DNA from: Owenia fusiformis
Lineage: Eukaryota; Annelida; Polychaeta; Sabellida; Oweniidae
Assembly (NCBI GenBank): GCA_903813345.2
Contig: CAIIXF020000007.1
Location: 24,477,564-24,541,563, forward strand
Length of the DNA: 64,000 bases
Direction of reading: 5' to 3'
Under the pieces are notes generated by a model. It saw nothing but the letters and a program-made list of their open reading frames with translations. It had not been told where the DNA came from and did not search any database. Positions 40,301 through 47,825 of this stretch are shown one piece after another. Both the position numbers and the translations under genes were made by a program. Positions within the stretch are counted from its first letter, which is position 1. The number at the start of each line of letters is the position of its first letter.

Positions 40301-42161
40301 CATTCATCCCTTTTTATAGGCTTATGCCTTATGGGTGTAGGACCTCTGCTCAAGAAGGAATTTTCAATATGGCCATTCAATTCAAAATGGCCACCATTTT
40401 TCATGAAAAATGTAATCTTTGATAACTCAAATACAAGTTGAGGGATTTGATTCAAATTTTATATGCTGCAGCCTAGAGACAAAGGAGCTTTGCTCAAGAA
40501 GAGATTTTCAAGATGGCTGCTGAATTTCAAAATGGTGGCCATTTTTCGTAAAAAATGTAATCTTTGATAACTCAAATACAAGTTGAGGGATTTGATTCAA
40601 ATGATGCCTAAGGACAAAGTTCGCTCAAGAAGAGATTTTCAAGATGGCTGCAAAATTTCAAAATAGCTGCCATTTTTCGTAAAAAAATGTAATCTATGAT
40701 AACTCAAAAATATCAGTGAACGAATTTGGTTCAGTTTTTGTATGATGATGCCTAGGGACACAGTAGCTCTGTTAGAGAAAGAATTTTCAAGATGGAGGCT
40801 GAATTTCAAAATGCCTGCCATTTTTCATAAAAAAACGTAATCTTAAACTCAAATACCAGTGAACAGATTTGGTTCAAATTTTATATGCTGATGCCTAGGG
40901 ACACAGTAGCTCTGTTCAAGAAAGAATGATGGTGGCTGAATTTCAAAATGGCTGCCATTTTTCAAAAAAACACAATCTTTGATATGGATTGGATGGATTT
41001 GGTAATTTTATATGCTGATATGCTCTGTTCAAGAAGAAACTCTCAAGATGGCCACTATTATCAAAATATGTTTTGTTCGGTGGGATTTGCTACTCTGTGG
41101 AGTTGCCGTTTTTTGTAGTTTGTGACAGTGTCTGATCATCTACTTTTCATTGTCCCTGAAATATTATAATATTGTTGTCAGCTATGCAGGCAGGTTATCT
41201 TTCACAAATTATGCATAAAAGTTAATCTTCTCTTCCCACCTTAAGAAAACTTGAATGTTGACTGATATACCGATGGTATTCCAAGGTCAAAATGTGTAAG
41301 TGCCTTGCCCTTTTGCCCAGCAAAAGTTGATTTGTTTCCTAATTGTTTTCTATATATATTTTGCAGGTGCACTACATCTTAGCAGAGCTATGTATGGGAG
41401 GTATGGTGTTGGAGACAAACATGTCTGAAATAATGACCCGTGTAGAGGAGCAAAATAAATTAGAAAAATCAGAGGTAAGCAACAGGTTTTTGCTGTTTTG
41501 CTATACATGTTTATGTTAGTAATAAAAATAATAGGTTTGGTAAAAGTCCTCGTAAAATTGAAATTTATGTGTCTGAAATAAATGTAAATTGTTTCCACTC
41601 GGCATATTTTGAATTTGAATCATGATATATTAGTTTCATGAAAAAACTGAATAGAATTAGACTACAGGAAGGTTATGCATGTTGTCCATGAATGTAATTG
41701 TTTGACAAATGGCTGCACCGAGTGTCTTACAATTGATTCAAGGATAAACAATGAGCCTTCGGTATTATTATGTGAAGTAATAGCCAAGGGCCTATAGGCT
41801 ATTATTTTCTGACAAGACCCAAGCCGAATGCATTATAATGTATATGATCAGGCCTGTAGCCAGGATTTGCCTAGGGGGGGTTCACTTTTTGAAAAATTCC
41901 AGGTGGTTCACTTGTGACAATTTTGGTCCAAAAATGAATGGCCAAAATCACTTAAAAAGTGACACTACTCAACATTTTAGTACAATTCAAATTCTTTGTG
42001 ATGAAATCCAACATTGAACGTAAATGCAGTGTTACCTTCTATGTTTTCAGGCTGGCATTTCAGCAGCTCCAGCACGTGCAGTATCAGCCGTTAAAGAAAT
42101 GAACATTCCACAGAAATTTAAAGACATGAAACTACCAGACTTACCTAACTTAAAGTTCTAG
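19303..42161 (+). CDS. AP3S: AP-3 complex sigma subunit, complete gene with duplicated exon 3
   Basis: The sigma (small) chain of the AP-3 adaptor, which sorts membrane proteins from endosomes/TGN to lysosomes and lysosome-related organelles. Exons: 19303-19371, 28051-28142, then either 29547-29658 or 30505-30616, then 32327-32398, 41367-41474 and 42051-42161. All junctions are GT-AG and all phases agree. The product is 187 residues, close to human AP3S1/AP3S2 (193). It begins MIKAILVFNNHGKPR and keeps ETFHLVSKRDDNVCNFLEGG, ETLDKCFENVCELDLIFH and the AP3S-specific tail SAAPARAVSAVK. Intron 1 (8.7 kb) holds the giant inverted array; intron 4 (9 kb) holds an antisense oxidase gene. It cannot be assigned to vertebrate S1 or S2; a single pre-duplication orthologue is likely. 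Confidence 0.95.
19461..19486. repeat. Perfect 11-bp-arm hairpin in AP3S intron 1
   Basis: AGATGTCCCTA, loop GTAG, TAGGGACATCT. It begins about 90 bp after the exon 1 donor. It is too short to assign a role. Confidence 0.4.
19880..20015 (+). repeat. Short degenerate tandem repeat with AGCTCATGAAAAT words
   Basis: About five imperfect units of roughly 25-30 bp built on AAGCTCATGAAAAT.AAGAGCT. Lies in AP3S intron 1 before the large inverted array. Confidence 0.45.
20600..23310 (+). repeat. Left tandem array, ~30 units of ~90 bp
   Basis: The core TTTCAAAAAGCTTTACATTG recurs with spacings of 90-91 bp (for example 20611, 20701, 20792, 20883, 20974). Each unit continues with TTCCTTTACATTCTTGGACT and an AATATTTTACGATC block. 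Units alternate between a few subtypes (GGCATGCATTTTC versus TTTATGCAGGCATTTTC). Short frames reading FQKALHWPYSFTFLDL are the repeat translated and not genes. Confidence 0.88.
23311..24104. other. Central spacer of the giant inverted element
   Basis: Single-copy-looking sequence without a convincing coding frame; the minus-strand frame at 23567-23764 has no family resemblance. This would be the loop of a hairpin transcript. Confidence 0.5.
24105..26620 (-). repeat. Right tandem array, ~28 units of ~90 bp in inverse orientation
   Basis: The inverse core CAATGTAAAGCTTTTTGAAA recurs about every 90 bp, alternating with AGTCCAAGAATGTAAAGGAA, and mirrors the left array unit type for unit type near the ends. 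A TATATATATATA insertion interrupts one unit near 24570. Confidence 0.88.
26728..28050. other. AP3S intron 1, 3' part
   Basis: No gene recognised. Contains a perfect 24-bp palindrome at 27018-27041 (AATGGCCATGAT and its mirror) and ordinary AT-rich intron sequence. Confidence 0.45.
28051..28142 (+). CDS. AP3S: AP3S exon 2 (residues 24-54)
   Basis: Acceptor TGTTTTTCAG, donor AG|GTTAGT. Encodes PEDMQQQIIRETFHLVSKRD and DNVCNFLEGG, then two bases (AG) of the Ser codon completed by the T that opens either exon 3. Confidence 0.95.
28231..28956. mobile_element. Foldback element with ~320-bp arms in AP3S intron 2
   Basis: Outer ends ACAAAAGGAGGAGGGAAATT and the mirrored AACTTCCCTCCTCCTTTGAA frame two long inverted arms, about 28231-28555 and 28640-28956. 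Within them TTGATGCAAGAAAAATTAAA near 28692 mirrors the stretch near 28480, and the ACAGGGTAGATGCAAACAAC block is present in both. The short loop includes TTTTCCTATGGGAAAA. Arms are similar enough for small frames to appear on the plus strand; these are not genes. Confidence 0.72.
29547..29658 (+). CDS. AP3S: AP3S exon 3a (residues 55-91, first alternative)
   Basis: 112 bp, acceptor TTATTTGCAG, donor CAG|GTAGTA. Encodes LIGGSDYKLIYRHYATLYF and then VFCVDSSESELGILDLIQ, identical in sequence to the human AP-3 sigma segment as I know it. This part forms central strands of the longin-like fold and, by analogy with AP-2 sigma, includes residues of the dileucine-motif pocket (ATLYF). Confidence 0.95.
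30505..30616 (+). CDS. AP3S: AP3S exon 3b (residues 55-91, second alternative)
   Basis: Also exactly 112 bp with acceptor TTATTTCAG and donor CAG|GTATGA. It encodes LIGGTDCKLIYRHYATLYF and VFCVDSSESELGILDLVQ, differing from exon 3a by Ser59Thr, Tyr61Cys and Ile90Val only. By my count 24 of 112 bases differ, in 20 codons, of which 17 changes are silent. That pattern indicates selection on the protein, so this is a used exon and not a decaying copy. Because 112 is not a multiple of three, including both exons or neither would shift the frame. Confidence 0.9.
30617..31840. other. AP3S intron 3, no other gene seen
   Basis: AT-rich intronic sequence after exon 3b. No coding segment recognised. 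Confidence 0.4.
31841..31937 (+). repeat. tRNA-like (class II) sequence, probably a SINE head
   Basis: TTGGCCGAGAGGGCTTGA looks like the D-arm and A-box of Leu/Ser tRNAs, and about 55 bases later GGTTGCGAGTTC looks like a B-box with one extra base. The acceptor ends do not pair and no proper anticodon arm forms, so it is not a working tRNA gene. A tRNA-derived SINE or pseudogene inside AP3S intron 3 is the best reading. Confidence 0.45.
32327..32398 (+). CDS. AP3S: AP3S exon 4 (residues 92-115)
   Basis: 72 bp, phase 0 on both sides; acceptor TTGTTCCAG, donor AAG|GTCAGT. Encodes VFVETLDKCFENVCELDLIF plus HVDK, the helix and strand typical of all adaptor sigma chains. Confidence 0.95.
32766..32912. 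repeat. Three tandem ~51-55-bp units overlapping the oxidase stop codon
   Basis: Units beginning AAATYTCATYATGTTCATG start at 32766, 32821 and 32872, each continuing TTTGGCTSTATTC. The rightmost unit is coding on the minus strand: it encodes the last residues and stop of the FAD-linked oxidase. The two others lie in its 3' UTR. Confidence 0.75.
32870..33142 (-). CDS. Oxidase exon 9, C-terminal domain and stop (residues 402-491)
   Basis: Acceptor AATTTACAG. Contains the family signature LPHWGKYYDY and the C-terminal IRNKAFLDPDNTFMNSHLKD. The last ~20 residues (Asn/Thr/His/Glu-rich) extend past the usual family end and overlap a tandem repeat unit. Confidence 0.9.
   Translation of the reverse strand, partial: FATGMMSNNSRILPHWGKYYDYIPGMVSLLKENYGSSFDDFIKIRNKAFLDPDNTFMNSHLKDLFHDAIVRNTENTCATQNTAKHEHDEI
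32870..38519 (-). CDS. Secreted FAD-linked oxidase (GLO/ALO family), complete nine-exon gene nested in AP3S intron 4
   Basis: Exons on the minus strand: 38496-38519, 38052-38201, 37663-37812, 36665-36805, 36199-36366, 35557-35783, 35032-35263, 33962-34072, 32870-33142. All borders are GT-AG, all phases agree, and the product is 491 residues. Exons 1 and 2 together give a signal peptide, MLWFCSTLLFIPMVMCG. An FAD-binding (VAO/PCMH-type) domain covers about 45-220, with VRAVGSKHSWSPIYADNG, where His80 is placed like the flavin-linked histidine of gulonolactone oxidase. The C-terminal sugar-lactone oxidase domain has LPHWGK (414-419) and LDPDNTFMNSHLKDLF. Known relatives oxidise aldonolactones to ascorbate-type products; the substrate here is unknown. 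Gulonolactone oxidase is membrane-bound in the ER, whereas this one seems soluble and secreted. Confidence 0.85.
33395..33900. repeat. Six tandem ~88-bp units
   Basis: AGACATGCGTTCACATGATG-type starts occur at about 33402, 33490, 33578, 33666, 33754 and 33842. Each is followed by AAGTTCTATTGATATGAACA and GCCTGTTTAGCAAATCCATC. They lie in the intron between oxidase exons 8 and 9, so also inside AP3S intron 4. Small plus-strand frames here are artefacts of the repeat. Confidence 0.85.
33962..34072 (-). CDS. Oxidase exon 8 (residues 365-401)
   Basis: Acceptor ACTATTAG, donor CAG|GTCAGT; 37 codons in phase 0. Encodes ANEFKLMMEIEWTPACRPCN and DESVRDKLWSTQ. Confidence 0.83.
35032..35263 (-). CDS. 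Oxidase exon 7 (residues 287-364)
   Basis: Acceptor ATTCAATAG, donor GAG|GTGAAT. Encodes VTSDYRWASESILFPAWVAE and ITLRWNVAWATPESEDF, part of the substrate-side domain. Confidence 0.83.
35557..35783 (-). CDS. Oxidase exon 6 (residues 212-286)
   Basis: Acceptor CAATTTCAG, donor TG|GTATGAG. The donor was chosen over an earlier GTGTATGG because it restores the phase of exon 7 (TG|G gives Trp). Encodes VVQDRVFKF, NNYGVLLLWKTFSG and RPPNTWRAANDY. Confidence 0.8.
35980..36096. mobile_element. Short MITE with ACTGGCGGATCCAG ends
   Basis: CACTGGCGGATCCAG at the left and CTGGATCCGCCAGTG at the right enclose about 90 bp. Similar TGGCGGATCCAG ends are known on small non-autonomous DNA transposons in many animals. 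Lies in the intron between oxidase exons 5 and 6. Confidence 0.7.
36199..36366 (-). CDS. Oxidase exon 5 (residues 156-211)
   Basis: Acceptor TACTGTAG, donor AAG|GTAACA. Joins as TSAH|GS to give a GTHGS-like site, then VYGLDLVDSSGRVRHFNDDD and VHVGMCGIIYNTTVK, where the family typically has a small-residue-rich LG..G(I/V) block. Confidence 0.88.
36665..36805 (-). CDS. Oxidase exon 4 (residues 109-155)
   Basis: Acceptor TGTTTAAG, donor CAT|GTAAGT. Encodes VSSLASATIEELLKFKTQHG and PSVSNVDIPTLQGVTATSAH, the PP-loop region (compare the D.QT.AG...GTHG pattern of the family). Confidence 0.87.
37663..37812 (-). CDS. Oxidase exon 3 (residues 59-108, flavin-binding histidine)
   Basis: Acceptor ACTTTTAG, donor AAA|GTAAGT. 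Contains VRAVGSKHSWSPIYADNG and IALDLSQLEGKKFTID. The KHS at 79-81 stands where gulonolactone oxidases have GHS with the covalent FAD histidine. Confidence 0.88.
38052..38201 (-). CDS. Oxidase exon 2 (residues 9-58)
   Basis: Acceptor ATGTTTAG, donor CAA|GTTAGT. Gives the second half of the signal peptide, a linker QPTVEELSHLIGYDIE, and the start of the FAD domain with WARPTSVEQ, like the P-T-S-xE-Q entry helix of FAD_binding_4 proteins. Confidence 0.85.
38496..38519 (-). CDS. Oxidase exon 1 (residues 1-8, signal peptide start)
   Basis: ATG CTT TGG TTT TGC AGC ACA CTT followed by the donor GTGAGTATG. A 24-bp coding exon, accepted because it has a strong donor, is in phase with exon 2 and completes a hydrophobic signal peptide with LFIPMVMCG. 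Confidence 0.7.
38848..39480. mobile_element. MITE with ~110-bp inverted ends, upstream of the oxidase gene
   Basis: Left 38850-38965 (CTACAGCAAAAAATACATAATG, then TTTAATTCTGGAGTTACCT) is mirrored at 39370-39478, whose outer end is GACACCCTGTA. The same terminal sequence family (TACAGGGTGTCAAA...CTACAGCAAAAA) bounds the element at 61894-62506. A lone TACAGGGTGGGCC end lies at 38633. The element begins about 330 bp before the oxidase start codon and so is in or near its promoter. Confidence 0.68.
39481..40212. other. AP3S intron 4, no gene recognised
   Basis: AT-rich, stop-rich; nothing that I can define. Confidence 0.4.
40213..41115 (-). repeat. Interspersed repeat, same family as 1258-2035 (copy D, inverted)
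   Basis: Read on the minus strand it opens near 41113 with ACGGCAACTCCACAGAGTAG and CCCACCGAACAAA, and ends near 40220 with GGACGGAC-like tail, CTATATCCC and TTCGATTGGATAA. Inside are about five direct repeats of ~120 bp with TTCAAGATGGCTGC, AAATTTCAAAATGGCTGCCA and AACTCAAATAC. Lies in AP3S intron 4. Confidence 0.62.
41367..41474 (+). CDS. AP3S: AP3S exon 5 (residues 116-151)
   Basis: 108 bp, phase 0; acceptor ATTTTGCAG, donor GAG|GTAAGC. Encodes VHYILAELCMGGMVLETNMS and then EIMTRVEEQNKLEKSE, matching the AP3S-type GGMVLETNM block. Confidence 0.95.
42051..42161 (+). CDS. AP3S: AP3S exon 6, C-terminus and stop (residues 152-187)
   Basis: Acceptor ATGTTTTCAG. Encodes AGISAAPARAVSAVKEMNIP and a short lysine-, proline- and leucine-rich tail ending LPNLKF, then TAG at 42159-42161. 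The SAAPARAVSAVK block is diagnostic of AP-3 sigma as against the sigma chains of AP-1, AP-2 and AP-4. The 3' UTR follows; its end is not defined here. Confidence 0.95.
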   Translation, partial: AGISAAPARAVSAVKEMNIPQKFKDMKLPDLPNLKF

Positions 42162-43065
42162 CACTTTATTTATTGTTATCAAAATATTCATCAAAATACA
42201 TACTCAGTCATCAAACAGTCAACACGTGTGAAATAGAATTGAGGCCATTTTGAATGTTGCATTTGTGATGTCATAATCTGTTGTCTGGGTATTGGGCTTA
42301 ACACAGGCTATGCTGCACGTACATCAATGGTCACAGTGTTGTATTGTATCAAGTATCTGCTCCTCATTGTGTGTCGCAATGTATGTAGTGGAGGTGGGGT
42401 AGATGCACAAGAGACCAATTGCTTGATATAAGGCCAACTACAGTGCTATAAGACCACTTATTTAATGATTAGAGTCAAAAAATATTGTGCCTCAGTAAGG
42501 TTGAAATTCATCCTTTTGGGGCACAATGATTGAATGATACTGCCATTCACGGTGTTTTCAATAGTTTTTCATCATAAAATGATGAGTACATGTTAAAATG
42601 TATAGTGTAGGATACGGATGACGTTAGAGCATGATACACATAAGGATCTACAGTAGTTATATCACATTGCATCATTTTATCTGTTACTGAGGGTCTTGTG
42701 GCAGGGAGCCAGGCATCATTTACAGTTTCAAAAATACTGCAGCATTGATCGCACTACCATCTTTAAATCATGGTCCATGTTAATTCAAACCATGAAGGTA
42801 TGGTTAAAAAGGACAATGGGGTCAGTGGTCCTGGAAATCAAAGAGGGAGGGGGGGAGGAAAACATTTTTGGCCCCAATTTTGTAATTGAAAATAATACCC
42901 CCAAAAATGTCAGTTTGTCATTGTACTTTCACAGTTTTTGTGGGGAGAAGAATTCTTTTATGAGGGGGCGTTAATGTCCGCCACTGCCTTATACCTTGTA
43001 TGGCAGTACACATGATCATAAACATCACTTATTTCTTACTCTTTGCATTTGTTTGACTCCGCTTC
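42162..43065. other. AP3S 3' UTR and downstream sequence
   Basis: Follows the AP3S stop codon. No clear polyadenylation site can be singled out. No gene recognised. Confidence 0.45.
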
Positions 43066-43437
43066 TTAAAGGTGCAACAAGTAGTGCAGAGGGGCCATTC
43101 AACGATCATGGACCAGTATCAAAATATATTTAAGTTTGGATATTTCATCAAGACTAACATCTATTTTTATTTTCTACAAAGAAACCCCCTAGATAATCAT
43201 TATTTCAGCTTGTATTTTTCTTGAAACATGGTGGATCTTAAAAATATAAAAGTGGACGTCCCCTTTTTGAAGCTTTGAACTGAATTTACACTTTTTAATG
43301 CCGAAATTGATAGTTTATCCATACATTATAAGAAAATAGGTATGTCAAAGAAGATGTTAAGCCAATTGTTGCCTTGATAGCTCAGAAAAAGTTAAAATTT
43401 TCCTATTTTCTCTCTACAAGCCTTATTGCCCCTTTAA
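43066..43437. mobile_element. TTAA-flanked MITE
   Basis: TTAA at 43066-43069 and 43434-43437 bracket an insert whose ends AGGTGCAACAAG and CTTATTGCCCCT are near-inverted copies. The flanks CTTTGCATTTGTTTGACTCC and GCTTTGTCTTTG...CTAGACTCTG are contiguous in a related repeat at 59170-59250, which therefore shows the empty site. TTAA duplication is typical of piggyBac-type transposition. Confidence 0.65.
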
Positions 43438-44570
43438 GAGACAGCTTTGTCTTTGTTGTTTAACTAGACTCTGCATGCAGGGTACTTATTTCCCAATCTA
43501 ATGATAAAAACGGATAAGGTTGAAAAGAATAATATAACAAAAATAACGGAATAAACAAATGGAATCTTTATATGGAACACCATTTCTATCTTTATGGTAC
43601 AATTATGACATGCCATATTTCATACTGGTATGTGTGCACAATATTTCTTAAAGCAAAGAATCCAAATTAATTTGGCTTATTAAAAGTTTTGAGATAGTTA
43701 GTCTGAGATTCTTATAATACACTATGGTTGAAAATGCTACTTATGTCAGATAGGTAAGTGATTGATGTCTGACTTATGAGAAATGAATAAATCTTATGCA
43801 TATAATGAAAAGGTGGAAATAGATGGGAAGTCATGTACTTAGAATCCAGATTGGACTAATAACTCACTAATAAGCAGGTTCATAGATTACTATTTCATTT
43901 ATAATGACATTTCTTCATTCTTGAGTATGAGGTCCATGGTATTATTAAACTACTCTATTGTGTCATTGCCTCGTGTCCCTGGGGTAGGAATTGATGAGAA
44001 TGTCCAGTAATGAACAAGAAATTTACTTCATAAAGGGGAATAAGAAAGAATGTGATTTGTCCAGTGCCCAGCAACCAGTATATTGTATAATATATACAGA
44101 AATAAAATAACCTTGTATATTGATATATTGTTCTTGTTTTTGTACAATATTTAGACCAGATATAATCCTTTTGAATATTTTGATTTTACCTCTTTAAAAG
44201 AAAGTTTCATATTAACCCAAATAATTTAATGGCCACCAAATTCAGTATGAATTCCTAACATCATTTGTTAATGACATTTTTGTGATATTATTGTCCTGTC
44301 TATTGTGTTCATAGTTTAAGCTAAAACAGCTACAATTTCAAATTGCTAGTATTTCTGCTTATGTGTCCCTATAGAACGAACTACACACCGTTTTAAACAA
44401 TTTCCTTCAAAATAGCACAGTCTGCATAGAGTGTGAACTATTTTTTACCAATATTTCATGGGACTATATAAACGATGGTCAAACACTCAATTTATACTGG
44501 TATGAATTTGTTGAAAACATCCACAAGGTAGAAGTCAGAAATATGTCACAGAACAGAGTATATACGAGGG
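43438..44570. other. No gene recognised
   Basis: Stop-rich intergenic sequence with AATAAAATAA near 44100 that might serve as a distal AP3S polyadenylation signal; this is a guess. Confidence 0.35.
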
Positions 44571-45515
44571 GTGATCCAAAAGTTTTGGACGCCCTGCTCT
44601 AATTTTGTTAGTTTTTGATAAAATTACTTAAAACTTTCCAGTGATAAAGACCAACAACTTAACTACTTTGTGTATTAATTTCATTGAGAAATAATTTGTT
44701 TTATGTATTTTTCTGGATAGTTTTTACTATAGGGACCCTGCCGACCGGAACGGTATTTGTACATGGCAACTTTCAGCCTTAAATGTTGCCACCATTTGAC
44801 TTGCATCGCATATCTTGACCACTATCTTTCTTTGGAATTTGAATGTTAAACTATGTTAGTTTACTTCCTTTGTTATCAGGCAACCAATTAATTGTGTTTT
44901 AATTACGATATTACATATGGCAATGTCCGTACATGTATATGTCAAATTCTAAAAAATTACATCAGACAAGCAAGCCTCATTTTGGTATCATTTTGCTCCA
45001 AGATGGCTGCTGAAATGCAGAACATGCAAGAAATCAAAATGAAGCAAAGAATTCTAAAAGATATTATCACTATCATTGACCTTGAGCAGTTACCACATGC
45101 ACCATATAGATATGTCCGTGTGATTTTTTCTCCAAGTTGAAATGAGGGTTAAAAGGAAATGTGTACAGTTTTACTCATTGGATGAGGATTGGAGTGGGAC
45201 TAGTTCAGGAGCATTTGTATCAATGTAGTATATGTGTTCAAATTCGTGGAAAATATGTTGAAAAGTAGGCCTTAAGATGTAAACATGATGGCAGATGACA
45301 CTCAGATTGAAAAATCGGAAATTCTCTCGTATCATGAATGGGGTTAGGTGGTGCACCTGTACCTAACGTGTACCTATAATAAATTATTTTCTGATGAAAC
45401 TTATGCACAAAGTGGTTAAAATGTTGATCTTAATTATCTGAAAATTTCATGCAATTATATTTAAAATAGCAAAGTTAGAGTGGGGCATCCCAGACTTTTG
45501 GATCACCCCTCGTAT
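44571..45515. mobile_element. Mariner-like MITE with TACGAGGGGTGATCCAAAAG ends
   Basis: TATACGAGGGGTGATCCAAA at the left and its mirror TTTGGATCACCCCTCGTATA at the right, with similarity running inward about 45 bp (GCCCTGCTCTAATTTTG versus its inverse near 45475). TA-rich flanks fit TA target duplication. About 945 bp; the plus-strand frame at 44892-45140 could be a decayed transposase N-terminus but has no signature I can defend. Confidence 0.75.
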
Positions 45516-45844
45516 ATATTGCTTGAACTATTTTGACTTGCTGTATTGGCAACAGTTTGGCCGGAAATGCACAGCCAAGACTTACCAAACAAGAAATTTG
45601 ATAAATGTTTATTACAGTGTGTCAAAGAGATGGTTCACCCTTCAAGAAAGGAGCTAATAGAAGACTGCCATCTCCCATGATGTGATTGAACTCTGTAGCT
45701 TCGGTGAAGACAGTTCATCTTTCTAATAATTATGCTTTTGATTGAAGTCTTGACTTTGATGTCTAAAAAAATAAATAAAATGAGATCCTGCAATATTTTT
45801 ATTCATGTTATTAATCTTTTAAATCACGTCTAACCATCGACAGT

Positions 45845-46025
45845 GTACAGTGACAAAATGCACGGTTGTACACTTTATCTATACGTTGTCATTTTTGAAG
45901 CAAAAAATTGTGATGTAGGTTTTAAAATATTCCCCAGATGAATATTTTAAAACCTACATCACAATTTTGCTTCAAAAATGACAACGTATAGATAAAGTGT
46001 ACAACCGTGCATTTTGTCACTGTAC
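45845..46025. mobile_element. Near-perfect 181-bp hairpin
   Basis: GTACAGTGACAAAATGCACG at 45845 is mirrored by CGTGCATTTTGTCACTGTAC ending at 46025. The arms of ~86 bp match with only a 2-base length difference in an A run, around a 9-base loop CCCCAGATG at 45932-45940. A third, diverged copy of one arm lies at about 46280-46368. Either a very young foldback MITE or a hairpin RNA source. Confidence 0.82.
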
Positions 46026-46674
46026 TCATTGATAAGGATTGTCTCCAACTGTTAAATTCGAAATCTCTAACATTGTTCTTTCATGTTTTTTCATAGAAAC
46101 TTAGTATTCGTACAATAATTGTACATGAAGTTGATTGCCATTGTCCACCAATTTATATTTATCAAGAATAACCTAGAAAAGCCTCGTGCTCTGCTTGAGA
46201 ATCTGTTAAAGTAATTAAAAAGTTAAAAGTCTTGCCAAGAGCATGCACATGAAATTAAACATGAAATACGTCATCATATTCCTTAGATAATTATAAAATC
46301 TACATCAGAATTTTTGTTTCAAACAGCTAAAGTGTACACCCGTATATTTAGTCACTGTACGTTTTCGATTGATAGGCGTATAGAATGTTCAATACAAAAA
46401 CAGGTGGGTTGACTATATAAGGTCGTCATTATTGAGAAAATTACGATTATAAAACATAATATTGATGTTGACAATATTTGTTAAAGCTTCAGGTAGTTGG
46501 TTGTCAAGTTTAATTACTTAAGTACGAAGAGCAAATGTCTATAGATTCCAAGATCATTACTTACAGTATCAGACTGTCAAAACTGATTGACATAATATTG
46601 CCTTCCCCTTAATATATTCACAATAGGTTATATCTTTTCTCACGAAACATGAATCACAGGCATCACTGTTGTCT

Positions 46675-46762
46675 AGGGGATGAGTTGTCCAGGGGATGAG
46701 TTGTCTAGGGGATGAGTTGTCCAGGGATGAGTCGTCCAGGGGATGAGTTGTCCGGTTACCGA
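46675..46762 (+). repeat. Five tandem ~18-bp units
   Basis: GGGGATGAGTTGTCCA and slight variants (TCTA for TCCA) repeat five times. The minus-strand reading (TTHPWTTHPLDNSSPGQLIP) is repeat translated and not a protein. Confidence 0.85.
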
Positions 46763-47650
46763 ATCACCGATACTCAAATAAAATACAATGTTCCCTGATA
46801 TTGTCTCTTGATTTCCAGTGTTCGGATTTGTTACCACAAGTAGATAGTTGTTCAAAAAGTATTGTTTAAATTACCAAGGTGCCAGTAAGTAGTTACCAGT
46901 TTCACCACCAGTTTGCATTGACCAGTTGGATAACATTGCAGGACACCCATTGCAGACAGTGGCAGATAAACGAAAAGCCCCCCTAAACTTGAATTCTAAA
47001 GTTAAAATTCAAAGCTGTTAAACAACTTTAAAACCACATTTCTGGTTGTAATTTTGTATTAGTATTCCAAATATGATATTACTTTGACTAAAAAGTTTTA
47101 ATATTTAATGACAAATCAGGATTATTTCTACTCGCATCTCGTGCTATAACCTCTTTACAGACATTTTATTTGAATTTGAATTAGGCCTAATTAAGTGATG
47201 GTTACAGATACGATAGTTACTATGGTAACCATTTTCATGAGTTTATATACATCTTATATTTGAAATGGTAACGCACATGTGACGTTTGTATAATAAATTT
47301 GCTCCTATTAGATCACTAGCGTTGTTCATTATGTTAAGTGCCATCGTAATCTTGCTCAAGATTCTCTTTGCACTCATGGTATTTGACAGCGATTGTCGAG
47401 TTAGATCAATTTCAACACAGGCGGGGAAAGTATATGTTCATTCTGTAATCATAGAGATCATGATTTAGGAACCAATTTTAATGGAAGTATTTTCTTTAAG
47501 GTCATTTCTTCGTGATTGTGAGCTGAGATCGTCTTTAAATTAAGATAAGAGAACGTATTTCCTTATGTATAACTTGAGTTCATTTGTTATAGATAATGAA
47601 TACCGAATTGCTTTTTGTTTTTGAAATAAACGATTGTATGAAATAGTTTT
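46763..47650. other. No gene recognised
   Basis: A plus-strand frame near 47310-47468 has a hydrophobic segment (LSAIVILLKILFALMVF) with an ATG before it, which could be a signal-anchor exon, but no donor or partner exon supports it. Confidence 0.35.
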
Positions 47651-47825
47651 TACACAATCTCACGGGGGTAAAGCAGACCCGATGATGCAATGAGCTTGCT
47701 CGGCGGTATCATGACTGTGTAACGGGGCTTAATGTATAAGTGAGCTCGGCGGTAGGTTCAAATAACGCGGATCCTCAAAGCATGTTCTCATTGTATCATC
47801 GTGGCTTAACACCCGTGCAATCTTA
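47651..47825. repeat. Imperfect inverted repeat around two CTCGGCGGTA words
   Basis: ACAATCTCACGGGGGTAAAG and GATGATGCAATGAGC on the left pair imperfectly with CTCATTGTATCATCGTGG and TTAACACCCGTGCAATCTT on the right. The loop region has GCTCGGCGGTA twice. It is locally GC-richer than its surroundings. It might be a structured RNA or a degraded MITE. Confidence 0.4.

Noticed and set aside
47286-47468. Possible signal-anchor exon (LSAIVILLKILFALMVF)
   Set aside because: One hydrophobic segment after a plausible ATG is not enough; no donor in phase and no partner exon found.
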